Translations under genes and position numbers: made by a program
Part shown: positions 44,692 to 53,483 of the stretch, one piece after another
How positions within the stretch are numbered: position 1 is the first letter of the stretch
How the letters are laid out: each line of letters opens with the position of its first letter
Source: Rahnella inusitata
GTDB lineage: Bacteria; Pseudomonadota; Gammaproteobacteria; Enterobacterales; Enterobacteriaceae
Assembly (NCBI RefSeq): GCF_003263515.1
Contig: NZ_JYDE01000005.1
Coordinates: 1 to 61,386 of the forward strand
Length of the DNA: 61,386 nucleotides
Reading direction: 5' to 3'
The notes under the pieces: model-generated
What the model was told of the DNA's origin: nothing
Database searches by the model: none
The model's input: the letters and a program-made list of their open reading frames with translations, nothing else

Positions 44692-45308
44692 GCCAGTTTA
44701 TTGATTACCCACCGGTCAGCGACCGTCAGCTCGGCTTCTTTATCGACTCTTCACGTTGCTCCGGCTGCAAAGCCTGTCAGGTTGCCTGTAAGGATAAAAA
44801 TAACCTCGAAGTCGGGCGTCGTTTCCGACGGATTTATGAAATCAAAGGCGGCGGTTTTATCCCGACAGGGCAGGGTGGCATGACCAACAACGTGTATGCG
44901 TATACGTTATCGCTTTCCTGCAACCACTGTAAGGATCCTATTTGCACTAAAAACTGCCCGACCACAGCGATGCATAAACGTCCCGGTGACGGCATTGTGC
45001 AGGTCAATACCGATAAATGTGTGGGTTGTGGATACTGTGCCTGGTCGTGCCCTTACGGTGCCCCGCAGCTTAATGCGCAAACCGGCCAGATGTCGAAATG
45101 CGATTTCTGTGTTGATTTGCAGGCAGCCGGTGAGCAACCCGTGTGCGTCGCGACCTGTCCGTTGGGGGCGATCAAATTTGGTCCGATCGATGAATTACGG
45201 GCGAAATACGGCAGTCTTTGTGATCTTCAGGGGCTGCCAGATTCTGCACTGACTCACCCTAATCTTGTCATTAAACCGCACCAGGGTGCAGAAAAAGGGA
45301 GTCAATAA
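44688..45308 (+). CDS. dmsB: DmsB-like iron-sulfur electron-transfer subunit
   Basis: 206-residue ferredoxin-type subunit with four [4Fe-4S] cysteine sets: CSGCKACQVAC (near residues 23-33), CNHCKDPICTKNCP (near 78-91), CVGCGYCAWSCP (near 111-122) and CDFCVDLQ, then CVATCP (near 138-160). It carries electrons from the membrane anchor to the catalytic subunit. No signal peptide of its own; such subunits travel with the Tat-bearing partner. It is 2 bp before the dmsC-like gene. Confidence 0.93.
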   Translation: MSQFIDYPPVSDRQLGFFIDSSRCSGCKACQVACKDKNNLEVGRRFRRIYEIKGGGFIPTGQGGMTNNVYAYTLSLSCNHCKDPICTKNCPTTAMHKRPGDGIVQVNTDKCVGCGYCAWSCPYGAPQLNAQTGQMSKCDFCVDLQAAGEQPVCVATCPLGAIKFGPIDELRAKYGSLCDLQGLPDSALTHPNLVIKPHQGAEKGSQ

Positions 45309-45310
45309 TC

Positions 45311-46156
45311 ATGCAGGAATGGCCACTGATCATCTTCACGTTGCTTATCCAGCTTTCCGTGGGCAGCACAATTTTCACTACGTTTACGCTGATTTATGGC
45401 GCAGATAACCTGAACGTGCAGGAAAAATGGCGGGTGGCGATACCGGCCATGATGCTGGCTTTTATTGCCGGGGCGCTGGGGCTGATGACCTCGACAGCGC
45501 ATCTGGGGTATCCGCTAAATGCATTTCATGCGCTGAGCCATATCAGCAGTTCCTGGCTTAGCCGGGAAATTGTCTTCGCCAGTCTCTATCTGGGAATGCT
45601 GGGGCTGACTACGCTGATTGCGTTGGTGTCGAAACGTATTGTCACCGCGTTTATGGTGATCGCCTCACTACTGGGTGTAATTGATCTGTTTTGTATGAGC
45701 GCAATTTACGTGCATTCGTCCGTCGCAACCTGGATGCACTTCAATACTTACGTGATGTTTTATACAACGGTTCTCAGCCTTGGGGCGATTGTCGCCGTAT
45801 GGCGGATTTCGCGATGCCCATGGCTGCCGTGGCAACTGGCCCGGCGTTTAGCCGTGGTCTGCGGTGGCATCCTGATTGCTGCCACGCTGGTGCGCCTGCT
45901 GGAACAGCCGTTGTATCTGGCTTATCTGCACAACGTAAGCACAGATGCGGTGACTTTCCCTCATCAGCCACTGGTGGCCTTTACGCAGTCAGGCACATTC
46001 CGCTTAATCGCGTGGGTGATTCTGACGATCGGCACTGCTGTGACGGCCTGTAGCCTGCAAACTCACCGTATCGGGCGGGGTTTGCTGGCAACAGGTGGCA
46101 TTTTGGTGCTGCTGGCCGAAATTATGCTGCGTTTTAGCTTCTTTACCATTAACTGA
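45311..46156 (+). CDS. dmsC: DmsC-like membrane anchor (menaquinol-oxidising subunit)
   Basis: 281-residue integral membrane protein with about eight helices. It starts MQEWPLIIFTLLIQLSVGSTIFTTF and contains STAHLGYPLNAFHALSHISSSWLSREIVFASLYLG (about residues 57-92), the DmsC/NrfD-type quinol-site region. Its last base is the first base of the next ATG, indicating coupled expression. Confidence 0.9.
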   Translation: MQEWPLIIFTLLIQLSVGSTIFTTFTLIYGADNLNVQEKWRVAIPAMMLAFIAGALGLMTSTAHLGYPLNAFHALSHISSSWLSREIVFASLYLGMLGLTTLIALVSKRIVTAFMVIASLLGVIDLFCMSAIYVHSSVATWMHFNTYVMFYTTVLSLGAIVAVWRISRCPWLPWQLARRLAVVCGGILIAATLVRLLEQPLYLAYLHNVSTDAVTFPHQPLVAFTQSGTFRLIAWVILTIGTAVTACSLQTHRIGRGLLATGGILVLLAEIMLRFSFFTIN

Positions 46157-47031
46157 TGAAGGTATTTTCGACTGAAACCCGCCCGCGCTATACCGGCGCC
46201 GGGCGGGCTTGCGTGCGCAACACGGTAAAACACAGCCGGTGCAGTGCCTGCGAAGAGGTCTGTCCGACAGGTGCTTTCACGTTAACCGCAGAAGGGAAGA
46301 TGGAGATAAACCCGCACGCCTGTATCGGCTGTGGATATTGTCTTTTTAACTGCCCGGTCGATGCCGTTGAGGGCATTGCGCCTGCGCAAAGGCATTATCG
46401 CGATAACCGGCTGGTGCCGCCGTTCAGTCCGGTTGCGCCATGCACGGAAGAATTACTGATGTGGCACAGTGAATACGGTATTCGCCTGGTTGAAATGGAA
46501 CCCGATACCGCTTCTGTTTGGTTTCAGGCGGTCGCGATGCTGAATGTCCGGTTGAGACAGATGGGTGAACCCCTGTGGAATATTGTTCCGCCTTCGCCAC
46601 AAACGCTAAACGGTTCGCGCCGTCACTGGCTGCATCTTAAAAATGCAGGGGACTTTACCGGATGCGTGACAGCGGGACGTCGCTTCAGACGATCCAGGCT
46701 TACACAGGTTAGTGAATACAGTCCTGAACTCGACCAAAGCCGCTGCACGCTCTGCGGTGCCTGTGCAAGGATTTGCCCCGAAGAAGCCATCCGTTTCGAT
46801 GATCTCTCCATGACGTTGGATCCGGTCAAATGCACCGGTTGTGGTAACTGCGAGGCGGTGTGCTTCGACCGCGCTTTATCCGTGCGCGAAAACAGGGAAA
46901 GTACAATCCGCATTTTACGGATTGAGCAAGCCCGTTGCGGGGTATGTCGCCGGGACTATATCGCCTGGACGGAGGAGGAAAACGCGTGTCCGGTTTGTCG
47001 CCGTCATACTTTTGGAATGCGCGAAGCCTGA
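46156..47031 (+). CDS. Polyferredoxin with four cluster motifs and a C-terminal CxxC pair
   Basis: 291-residue protein in the dms operon. An N-terminal pair of [4Fe-4S] motifs (CSACEEVCPTGA about 29-40; CIGCGYCLFNCPVDA about 56-70) and a second pair (CTLCGACARICPEEA about 197-211; CTGCGNCEAVCFDRA about 228-242) flank a cluster-free middle. The end has CGVC and CPVC (about 265-285), a possible zinc or extra metal site. No Tat or Sec signal and no membrane helix, so it is cytoplasmic. It occupies the place where a DmsD/TorD chaperone often lies. Function unknown: electron transfer or assembly of the reductase. Confidence 0.75.
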   Translation: MKVFSTETRPRYTGAGRACVRNTVKHSRCSACEEVCPTGAFTLTAEGKMEINPHACIGCGYCLFNCPVDAVEGIAPAQRHYRDNRLVPPFSPVAPCTEELLMWHSEYGIRLVEMEPDTASVWFQAVAMLNVRLRQMGEPLWNIVPPSPQTLNGSRRHWLHLKNAGDFTGCVTAGRRFRRSRLTQVSEYSPELDQSRCTLCGACARICPEEAIRFDDLSMTLDPVKCTGCGNCEAVCFDRALSVRENRESTIRILRIEQARCGVCRRDYIAWTEEENACPVCRRHTFGMREA

Positions 47032-47216
47032 GATGAAAATCCCGCCGAAACTGAGTTACACTTCTGGCTCACTTTTTAGTCTTTCTGCCCAAAAGTAGTC
47101 TGTTTTCGCTGCAGAGAAGCCTTTTTACAGGGCGACAGAGCGTCAGGTTTTGCCTGAAACGGCGCAAACCTATATTCTATCGGCCAATTTACTGAGACAG
47201 TTGCAATGAGGTCTAT

Positions 47217-48413
47217 ATGATTATCAAACCACGCATCCGTGGCTTTATCTGTGTTACTGCCCATCCTGAAGGTTGTAAGGCAAACGTTAAAGAGCAGATC
47301 GATTACGTGACCCGTCAGGGCAAAATTGACGGCGGTCCGAAGAAAGTCCTGGTGATCGGCTCCTCTACCGGCTACGGCCTTGCTGCACGTATCTCCGCTG
47401 CTTTCGGCTCCGACGCTGCCACGCTGGGCATTTTCTTCGAGCGTGCAGGCGACGAATCCAAAACCGCGACGGCTGGCTGGTACAACTCTGCCGCTTTCGA
47501 AGAATTCGCTGAAGAGAAAGGCCTGTATGCAAAAAGCATCAACGGCGACGCGTTCTCTGATGAAGTGAAGCAAAAAACCATCGAGCTGATTAAACAGGAT
47601 CTGGGTCAGGTTGATCTGGTGGTTTACAGCCTGGCTGCGCCGCGCCGTACTCATCCGAAAACCGGCGAAGTATTCAACTCCACGCTGAAACCAATCGGCA
47701 AACAGGTCACCATTCGCGGCCTGAACACCGATAAAGAAACCATCAACGAAACCACGCTGGAACCGGCTTCTCCTGAAGAAATCGCGGGTACCGTCGCGGT
47801 CATGGGTGGCGAAGACTGGCAGATGTGGATCGAAGACCTGAAAGCCGCCGGTGTGCTGGCTGATGGCGCAAAAACCACTGCGTTCACCTATCTGGGCGAA
47901 GAAATCACCCAGGACATCTACTGGAACGGTTCTATCGGCGAAGCGAAAAAGGATCTGGACAAACGCGTTCTGGATATCCGCAGCTCACTGGCCGAGAAGG
48001 GCGGCGACGCGCGCGTTTCCGTGCTGAAAGCCGTTGTGACTCAGGCGAGCTCCGCTATCCCTGTGATGCCGCTGTACCTTTCCCTGCTGTTCAAAGTGAT
48101 GAAAGAGAACGGCACGCACGAAGGTTGTATCGAACAGGTTTACGGTTTGTACAAAGACAGCCTGTACGGCACTTCTCCGTTGCTGGATAAAGAAGGCCGC
48201 CTGCGCGCTGACCTGAAAGAAATCACGCCAGAAGTGCAGGGCGAAGTCGGTAAACTGTGGGATACCGTCACCAATGAAACGCTGTCCGAACTGACAGATT
48301 TCGTCGGTTACAAAAGCGAATTCATGCGTCTGTTCGGTTTTGGTCTTGACGGCGTCGATTATGCCGCTGATACCAATCCTGACGTGAAAATCAAAAATCT
48401 GGTTCAGATGTAA
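47217..48413 (+). CDS. fabV: Trans-2-enoyl-ACP/CoA reductase FabV
   Basis: 398-residue NADH-dependent enoyl reductase of the FabV type, the long short-chain-dehydrogenase form. The N-terminal [13 protein letters not shown] is highly characteristic. The NADH-binding turn is [13 protein letters not shown] (about 45-57). The active-site motif Y-X8-K-K is Y235 with K244/K245 ([11 protein letters not shown]). FabV completes fatty-acid elongation cycles and in known cases is insensitive to triclosan. GAGG lies six bases before the ATG. It stands alone and ends in a strong terminator. Confidence 0.95.
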   Translation: MIIKPRIRGFICVTAHPEGCKANVKEQIDYVTRQGKIDGGPKKVLVIGSSTGYGLAARISAAFGSDAATLGIFFERAGDESKTATAGWYNSAAFEEFAEEKGLYAKSINGDAFSDEVKQKTIELIKQDLGQVDLVVYSLAAPRRTHPKTGEVFNSTLKPIGKQVTIRGLNTDKETINETTLEPASPEEIAGTVAVMGGEDWQMWIEDLKAAGVLADGAKTTAFTYLGEEITQDIYWNGSIGEAKKDLDKRVLDIRSSLAEKGGDARVSVLKAVVTQASSAIPVMPLYLSLLFKVMKENGTHEGCIEQVYGLYKDSLYGTSPLLDKEGRLRADLKEITPEVQGEVGKLWDTVTNETLSELTDFVGYKSEFMRLFGFGLDGVDYAADTNPDVKIKNLVQM

Positions 48414-48440
48414 TCTGAATTTCAGGTAGCTGATTGATGA

Positions 48441-48478
48441 AAACCCACTCCCGCCGAAAGGTGGGGGTGGGTTTTTTT
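48441..48478 (+). terminator. Rho-independent terminator of fabV
   Basis: A 15-bp stem (48441-48455 with 48460-48474, including two G-T pairs) closes on a GAAA tetraloop and is followed by a run of Ts. It begins 27 bases after the fabV stop. Confidence 0.9.
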
Positions 48479-48492
48479 ATGCCTGATTCGAC

Positions 48493-48753
48493 TTAAACTC
48501 TGTTCGCCGCACGCGGATTCCGTTGCATCAGTTCGAAAGTCTTAGGATCGTAATACCGGCTCGGCCAGATGATGCTGGGGTGGATGCCTAGCGCCTGAGC
48601 AATGATGATTTCACCTTTTGGCCAGGGTCTTGCGAGCGCATTTGACAGCGTCGAGGAGCCCAGACCGGCAGCGCGGGAAACGGCGGCGAGCGTTGTGCCT
48701 TTCTTGCGTAATGCGGCAATGATATCGGCCTGATGCCAGTCGTGATTATTCAT
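48493..48753 (-). CDS. Nlp/SfsB/Ner-like small DNA-binding regulator
   Basis: 86-residue helix-turn-helix protein of the Ner family (phage Mu Ner, E. coli SfsB/Nlp). It starts MNNHDWHQADIIAALRKKG and has the recognition part LAAVSRAAGLGSSTLSNAL (about residues 22-40), then PWPKGEIIIAQALGIHPSIIWPSRY, a highly typical ending. The ATG at 48753 has GGAG nine bases upstream; an in-frame upstream start adds non-homologous residues. E. coli SfsB activates maltose functions in cya/crp strains; the role here is unknown. Confidence 0.85.
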   Translation of the reverse strand: MNNHDWHQADIIAALRKKGTTLAAVSRAAGLGSSTLSNALARPWPKGEIIIAQALGIHPSIIWPSRYYDPKTFELMQRNPRAANRV

Positions 48754-48889
48754 AATCACGTACTCCGGCTGCGGATTTTGCCGCTGCGGGCGCACTATAG
48801 CGTAATATAGAGAGGTAAACCAACAGGCTACATGCGGAATTGAGGTTTGCTTTCCAGAGAAAGTTTATGCGTTGCATGAGATTACATTT

Positions 48890-48930
48890 AAAGAAACCAC
48901 TCCCGTGGAAAAGTGAGAGTGGTTTCTTTT
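48890..48930. terminator. Bidirectional terminator-like hairpin
   Basis: AAAGAAACCACTC (48890-48902) and GAGTGGTTTCTTT (48917-48929) form a perfect 13-bp stem with a 14-base loop. It lies 26 bases beyond the stop of the DUF1471-like gene on the reverse strand, and upstream of the SfsB-like gene. Confidence 0.7.
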
Positions 48931-48955
48931 ATTCCGTAACGGCTAACCTGAAACA

Positions 48956-49261
48956 TCAGTCATAAGCCGCTTTATGATTGATATGGTAGAAGGTCGCGGT
49001 GGCGGCCATCACGTGTTGATCTTCTTTGCCCGGCTTGTGTGATTCCACATTGGTGATGTGATAGCCGGCAGCCCCTGCGTCTAACGCTTTTTTAACAAAT
49101 GCGTTATTGAGTTCCTCCATGGAGGTGGCCCAGGAAACCGTGGTCACACCGACGGCTTGCAGGGAGGCGATTTCACGATGCGATAATCCTGTACGAACTA
49201 AAACAGGCGTAACCGTCTTAGGGTAGAATATGGATATGATATCGTTCACTAAGTTTTTCAT
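48956..49261 (-). CDS. Small DUF1471 (YdgH/BhsA/McbA)-like protein without signal peptide
   Basis: 101-residue protein. The C-terminal half fits the YdgH/BhsA/McbA (DUF1471) pattern: VGVTTVSWATSMEELNNAFVKKALDAGAAGYHITNV, then MAATATFYH, i.e. an alternating strand, a helix with KAxxxGAxxYxI, and a final strand. Family members are normally periplasmic stress and biofilm proteins with an N-terminal signal. Here the N-terminus (MKNLVNDIISIFYPKTVTPVL) has no clear cleavable signal. The ATG at 49261 has AGGGG eight bases upstream; longer starts up to 49321 do not add a signal either. Family membership is moderate, function unknown. Confidence 0.55.
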   Translation of the reverse strand: MKNLVNDIISIFYPKTVTPVLVRTGLSHREIASLQAVGVTTVSWATSMEELNNAFVKKALDAGAAGYHITNVESHKPGKEDQHVMAATATFYHINHKAAYD

Positions 49262-49321
49262 GGATTTACCCCTCATCAGGTCAAGTTCTACATCGGTTAT
49301 TCCGCGAGTGCCTTTAATCAA

Positions 49322-49795
49322 CCAGGATGAATAACCAGGCTGAAATATTCGTCAGGCACGATCCCAATAGATACCTTTTCGTGTTTCAACCTTTAGCTTT
49401 AATTGCTAATTAGTTGTTAAGAAAACTTCCGCCATAATTAACGCACTTTTTAATGAAGATATTTGCAGATGGTTACAGGTCAGGTGTTTTTGAAATGCGC
49501 ACGAAAGGGGAGAACCAGAGCATTTAATCAGAAGTGATATCAACCTGAGCGCGGATACACTGCCATTCCTGCGTTCTAAACCTTGCCCAAAACGTTATGC
49601 CATCACATCCATAACCCTCTGACCTGTGTGCGTTTTTAATCGATGACGTGCTCACTCAGCATGGTCTTTTATGACAGATTCAATTAGAATGATAAGCATT
49701 ATCATTTGTGATAATAATTTTCCGGCGCGGGTGGTTTTAAAGGATGTATGAAAGCGCCCGCCGCTGTTGTTTTATCATCTTGTCTGAGAGGATTT
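49322..49795. other. Intergenic region with the Fur box of yncE
   Basis: About 470 bases between the DUF1471-like gene and yncE. Apart from the Fur site at 49685-49703 no gene or RNA could be recognised; AT-rich promoter-like stretches occur near 49420-49450 and 49700-49720. Confidence 0.5.
49685..49703 (+). promoter_or_regulatory. Fur box upstream of yncE
   Basis: TAGAATGATAAGCATTATC matches 16 of 19 positions of the consensus GATAATGATAATCATTATC. A further GATAATAAT element follows at 49710-49718. It lies about 90-110 bp before the chosen yncE start. Confidence 0.82.
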
Positions 49796-50863
49796 ATGGC
49801 ACGCTTCACCTGTCCCTTAATGAAGAAACGCATCCTGCCGCTGGCATTGTTAATTTCACTGATCACTTCCGGCACCGCACTGGCCGAAAGTACTTTTACC
49901 GTCGATCGCAAACCGGTCAGCAAAGGCGCTTACGAGCTGGTTTATCGCTCACCGCAGGCGCTGTATCTGGCGACATCGGGCAGCCGGAAACTGGATAAAG
50001 GCGGCGCGTTATACCGCATTGATCCGACGACCCTCAGCATCACCCAAACTATTCCCAATGAGCTGAAACCTTTTGGTCTGGCGATGAACAAGAAGACGGA
50101 TACCCTGTTCCTCGGCAATACGGTTAACAGTGCCATCACTGCCGTGGATGCAAAAAGCGGGGAAGTAAAAGGGTCGTTGGTACTGGATAAACGTCCGCGC
50201 ACCGAAACCGAGCGTCCGCTGGCGCCTCGCGAACTGGTCGTCGATGAGAGCACCGACACGGTATATATGGGCGGGCTGGGCAATCAAAGCGTGGTATGGG
50301 TAATTGACGGCGGTACGCTGCAACTGCGCAAAACCATTGAAGGGCTGGGGAAATACGCCACCGGTCTGGCGCTCGACAGCGCCGCGTCGCGTCTGTATGT
50401 CACTAACGCGGACAACGAATTCATCACCATCGATACCAAAACCCAAACGGTGATTTCGCGCGTAAAACTGGATGCGGATGCTGAACACTTTTACCTGAAT
50501 ATCACGCTGGACCCGGCTACGCACCGCGCCTTTGTCACGGATTCAAAATCACCGCAACTGCTGGTGGTGGACACAGAAAATAGCAAAGTGCTGCATAAAA
50601 TCGATGTGCCTGTCTCACTGGCGGTTCTTTTCAATCCGGTTCGTAACGAAATTTACGTCACCCACCGCGAGGCAGGAAAAGTCAGCGTGATCGACGCCAA
50701 AACCTACAAGGTGCTGCACACCATCGACACGCCGGTACACCCTAACAGTCTGGCGCTGTCCGAAGATGGTCAGACGTTATTTGTGAGCATAAAGCAGGCT
50801 TCCTCGAAACAGAAAGAGGCCAGCGAACCGGATGACGTTCTGCGCATTCACTTCACCGGTTAA
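49796..50863 (+). CDS. yncE: YncE-family periplasmic beta-propeller protein
   Basis: 355-residue secreted seven-bladed propeller matching E. coli YncE throughout: SRKLDKGGALYRIDP, FGNTVNSAITAVDAKSGEVKG-type blades, ALDSAASRLYVTNADNE, FNPVRNEIYVTHREAGKVSVIDAKTYKV and HPNSLALSEDGQTL. A Sec signal (LPLALLISLITSGTALA) precedes the mature AESTF start. In E. coli yncE is Fur-repressed, fitting the Fur box here; the protein binds DNA in vitro but its role is unknown. The ATG at 49796 has GAGAGGA upstream; an ATG at 49748 is possible but would give an overlong signal. Confidence 0.9.
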   Translation: MARFTCPLMKKRILPLALLISLITSGTALAESTFTVDRKPVSKGAYELVYRSPQALYLATSGSRKLDKGGALYRIDPTTLSITQTIPNELKPFGLAMNKKTDTLFLGNTVNSAITAVDAKSGEVKGSLVLDKRPRTETERPLAPRELVVDESTDTVYMGGLGNQSVVWVIDGGTLQLRKTIEGLGKYATGLALDSAASRLYVTNADNEFITIDTKTQTVISRVKLDADAEHFYLNITLDPATHRAFVTDSKSPQLLVVDTENSKVLHKIDVPVSLAVLFNPVRNEIYVTHREAGKVSVIDAKTYKVLHTIDTPVHPNSLALSEDGQTLFVSIKQASSKQKEASEPDDVLRIHFTG

Positions 50864-50870
50864 ATAAAAA

Positions 50871-50905
50871 ATGCCGCGCGGATGACTCCGTCGCGGCATT
50901 TTTTT
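50871..50905. terminator. Terminator shared by yncE and fepA
   Basis: ATGCCGCGCGGA pairs with TCCG-T-CGCGGCAT (one bulge) around a TGAC loop. As runs precede it and Ts follow it, so it can act on both strands between the convergent genes. Confidence 0.88.
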
Positions 50906-50918
50906 GGCTCACGTCAGA

Positions 50919-53204
50919 TCAGAAGTGAGTATTGAGGCTCATGTAGTAAGTACGGCCTGGTTCGTTGTAAGTGGCTGCACCTGCACCGTACATATAGGCG
51001 TTGGTGGTGGCATTGCCGACGGTCTGGGCATTGCCCTGACGGAACTGACGTTTATCGAACAGGTTGTCGATCCCGGTGGTGACGCTGACATACTTGTTCA
51101 CCGTATAAGTCCCGCTCAGGCCAAACACCGCGTAAGGGCTGACTTCCTGTTTTTCGCTGCCGCTGATTGCTTCACCTTTGTAGTTGTATTTCTTCGGCTT
51201 CTGACGGCCATACCAGGTCATGGTGGATTGCAGTGAGAGGTCTTCCGTTGTCTGCCAGCTCAGCGTGGAGTTGATCGTGAACTCAGGAATGATCGACAGA
51301 TAATCGCCGGTCTCTTTGTTCTTGCTCTCAATCATGTAAGTGCCGTTGTTATTCCACGCGACGGTCTCTGTCACCGGAATATTCAGCGTTCCTTCCAGCC
51401 CCTGAACTACCGCTTTAGGCACATTTTCCCAGCGATATACGTCGGTTTTACCATTGGTTGAGGTGCCGCTCGGCAGATATCCCGCTTCGATCTTGTCGCG
51501 ATAATCATTGCGGAAGTAGGTCACACCGGCCTGATAACCGTTGCGGTGGAATTCCAGCCCGATCTCTTTATTGATGCTGGTTTCAGCTTTCAGATCGTCA
51601 TTACCCAGCAGGTAGCAGCCGCCAGCGCTGGCGGCGCAGCCCTGACCTTTGCTGTACAGCACATAGTTCGGGTTTGTCTGGTAGAGACTTGGCGCTTTAT
51701 AGGCGCGGGCGATCCCCATTTTCAGCGTGAAGTCGTCACCCAGTTCCTGAGAGAGATTCAGGGACGGGCTCCAGTTGTTACCGACGATCGAGTGATGATC
51801 AAAGCGCAGGCCCGGCGTCAGCATGGTGCTGTCGGTCAGCTCCATGTTGTTTTCAGCAAATAACGAGAAAATCTCTGCCGAGGAGTACGGGCTGCGGTTG
51901 GCACTGTCTACGCCATCAATGGTTCCACCGAGCATCGCCTGGGTATTAGAGGAGGGATCTTTCATTTTTTGCTGATTCCACTCCGTACCCAGTGTCGCGG
52001 TCTGCGGGATCATGAAATCGAAAGGCACGCTGACTTCACTGTGCAGCAGCACATCTGTCAGATTAGTGGTGCTGAATCCGTCATTGGCAAAAATACCTTC
52101 GGTGCCGCCAGCCAGACCTTCGTTCATGCGCGAATTTTTGGTTTTTTCGTACTGAACGTAGTTAGTGGTGGTCACCCCGTTGTCCCAACCGCCGCGATAA
52201 GTGACGGCATAGGACTGACGATAAATCCGGTTAGTCTCTTCACCGTACATGCTTTTCACCAGATCGCTGGTGTTGGTATTTTGCGTATCACCGGCATAAA
52301 GGTTGCCCTGACGGCCACTTGACGCTTCAAATTCCAGTGACTGCATTCGCGCGAAATCCCAGCGCAGCAGGCCATTGATATTTTTATCGATGACCCCTTC
52401 ACGTCCCGCTGGCAGGGTATCGGCGTAGGTGCCGGTGCGCAGTGACTGGTGCCCCTGATTGATGTCCTGAGCATCAGCCTGCGTTTTACTGTAGCCACCA
52501 AACAGGCGGAAGCTGAACTGATCGCCGAGCGGGCCGGAAAGGCTGAAATCGGTACGTTTGGTCGAACCCTCGTCATCGTGCTGCGGCATATTCATGTAGG
52601 TGTTCCATGAACCGTGCAGCTCTTTGGTATCGCGTTTAGTGATGATATTCACCACGCCGCCTGCCGCACCGTTGCCGTAACGGGCCGCCGCCGGGCCACG
52701 GATCACTTCGATACGTTCAATCATTTCCGGCGGAACCCAGGCGGTGTCGCCACGGGTGTCACGCTCGCCGCGCCAGCCTTGTCTGACTGAGTTTCTGCTC
52801 GTGACCGGCAAACCGTCGATCAGCGTCAGGGTATTTTCCGGACCCATCCCGCGAATATCAATCTGACGATTATTGCCGCGCTGGCCGCTGGTGGAATTAC
52901 CGGTCAGGTTGACTCCGGGCATGGTGCGGATAAGTTCATTGATATCGCGCGCCGGAGGCCGTTTTTTTATCTCATCTGCGGTAATGGTCGAGACGCCCGG
53001 TGCCTGTAAATTCTGCTGGGCGGCGGTGACCATAATGGTGTCGCCACGGGCATCTGTGGTTTCACTGCTGTCAGCCGTTTCCGACGTATTTTCAGCAGTG
53101 GGGGCAGGCGCGGTCGCGGCGCTTACAGAGGTCGAAAAAGTGGTGGCGCCGAGGCCTAATCCTAAAAGTGTCGCTAAAGAGTAGTGTGACAATTTGTTGT
53201 TCAT
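50919..53204 (-). CDS. fepA: TonB-dependent ferric enterobactin receptor FepA
   Basis: 761-residue outer-membrane receptor. A signal peptide (about 1-29) is followed by a low-complexity stretch, a TonB box-like region (GDTIMVTAA, about 54-62), the plug domain (DINELIRTMPGVNLTGNSTSG and RGPAAARYGNGAAGGVVNIITK) and a 22-strand barrel ending in aromatic F (YYMSLNTHF). The external-loop cysteine pair in GQGCAASAGGCYLLGNDDL is characteristic of FepA. The ATG at 53204 has AGGA seven bases upstream; an upstream in-frame extension was rejected because it lacks a ribosome site and precedes the signal peptide. Divergent from fes. Confidence 0.93.
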   Translation of the reverse strand: MNNKLSHYSLATLLGLGLGATTFSTSVSAATAPAPTAENTSETADSSETTDARGDTIMVTAAQQNLQAPGVSTITADEIKKRPPARDINELIRTMPGVNLTGNSTSGQRGNNRQIDIRGMGPENTLTLIDGLPVTSRNSVRQGWRGERDTRGDTAWVPPEMIERIEVIRGPAAARYGNGAAGGVVNIITKRDTKELHGSWNTYMNMPQHDDEGSTKRTDFSLSGPLGDQFSFRLFGGYSKTQADAQDINQGHQSLRTGTYADTLPAGREGVIDKNINGLLRWDFARMQSLEFEASSGRQGNLYAGDTQNTNTSDLVKSMYGEETNRIYRQSYAVTYRGGWDNGVTTTNYVQYEKTKNSRMNEGLAGGTEGIFANDGFSTTNLTDVLLHSEVSVPFDFMIPQTATLGTEWNQQKMKDPSSNTQAMLGGTIDGVDSANRSPYSSAEIFSLFAENNMELTDSTMLTPGLRFDHHSIVGNNWSPSLNLSQELGDDFTLKMGIARAYKAPSLYQTNPNYVLYSKGQGCAASAGGCYLLGNDDLKAETSINKEIGLEFHRNGYQAGVTYFRNDYRDKIEAGYLPSGTSTNGKTDVYRWENVPKAVVQGLEGTLNIPVTETVAWNNNGTYMIESKNKETGDYLSIIPEFTINSTLSWQTTEDLSLQSTMTWYGRQKPKKYNYKGEAISGSEKQEVSPYAVFGLSGTYTVNKYVSVTTGIDNLFDKRQFRQGNAQTVGNATTNAYMYGAGAATYNEPGRTYYMSLNTHF

Positions 53205-53346
53205 TTGCGTTCCTGGTCCGGTATATCCGTTAACCGCTGGCTGCACAGGCTGCATGTAAAGAGGTAAAAACCAGTGGTGGGATCGGTTGTCGTGTGTGTC
53301 GTCAAAACTGCCCAACCCTGATGGGCTGACACACACTATTGCAAAT

Positions 53347-53365
53347 GCAAACAATTATCAATACC
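53347..53365 (-). promoter_or_regulatory. Fur-box candidate in the fepA-fes divergent promoter
   Basis: The reverse complement GGTATTGATAATTGTTTGC matches 13 of 19 consensus positions with an intact GATAAT core. It lies between the two start codons, where E. coli also has its bidirectional Fur operator. Confidence 0.55.
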
Positions 53366-53483
53366 ATTCCCTTTATCGTTTGACTCAATCCTGACAAATT
53401 TCTGGATGATGTAACTCGTTATAAATTATTAAGTTATTGGTATGTTAAACAAAACAACCACAACGGTATTAGGGACGTTTAAA

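Noticed and set aside
53205-53354. Upstream extension of fepA
   Set aside because: It would bury the signal peptide 50 residues inside the protein; a good ribosome site precedes the ATG at 53204.
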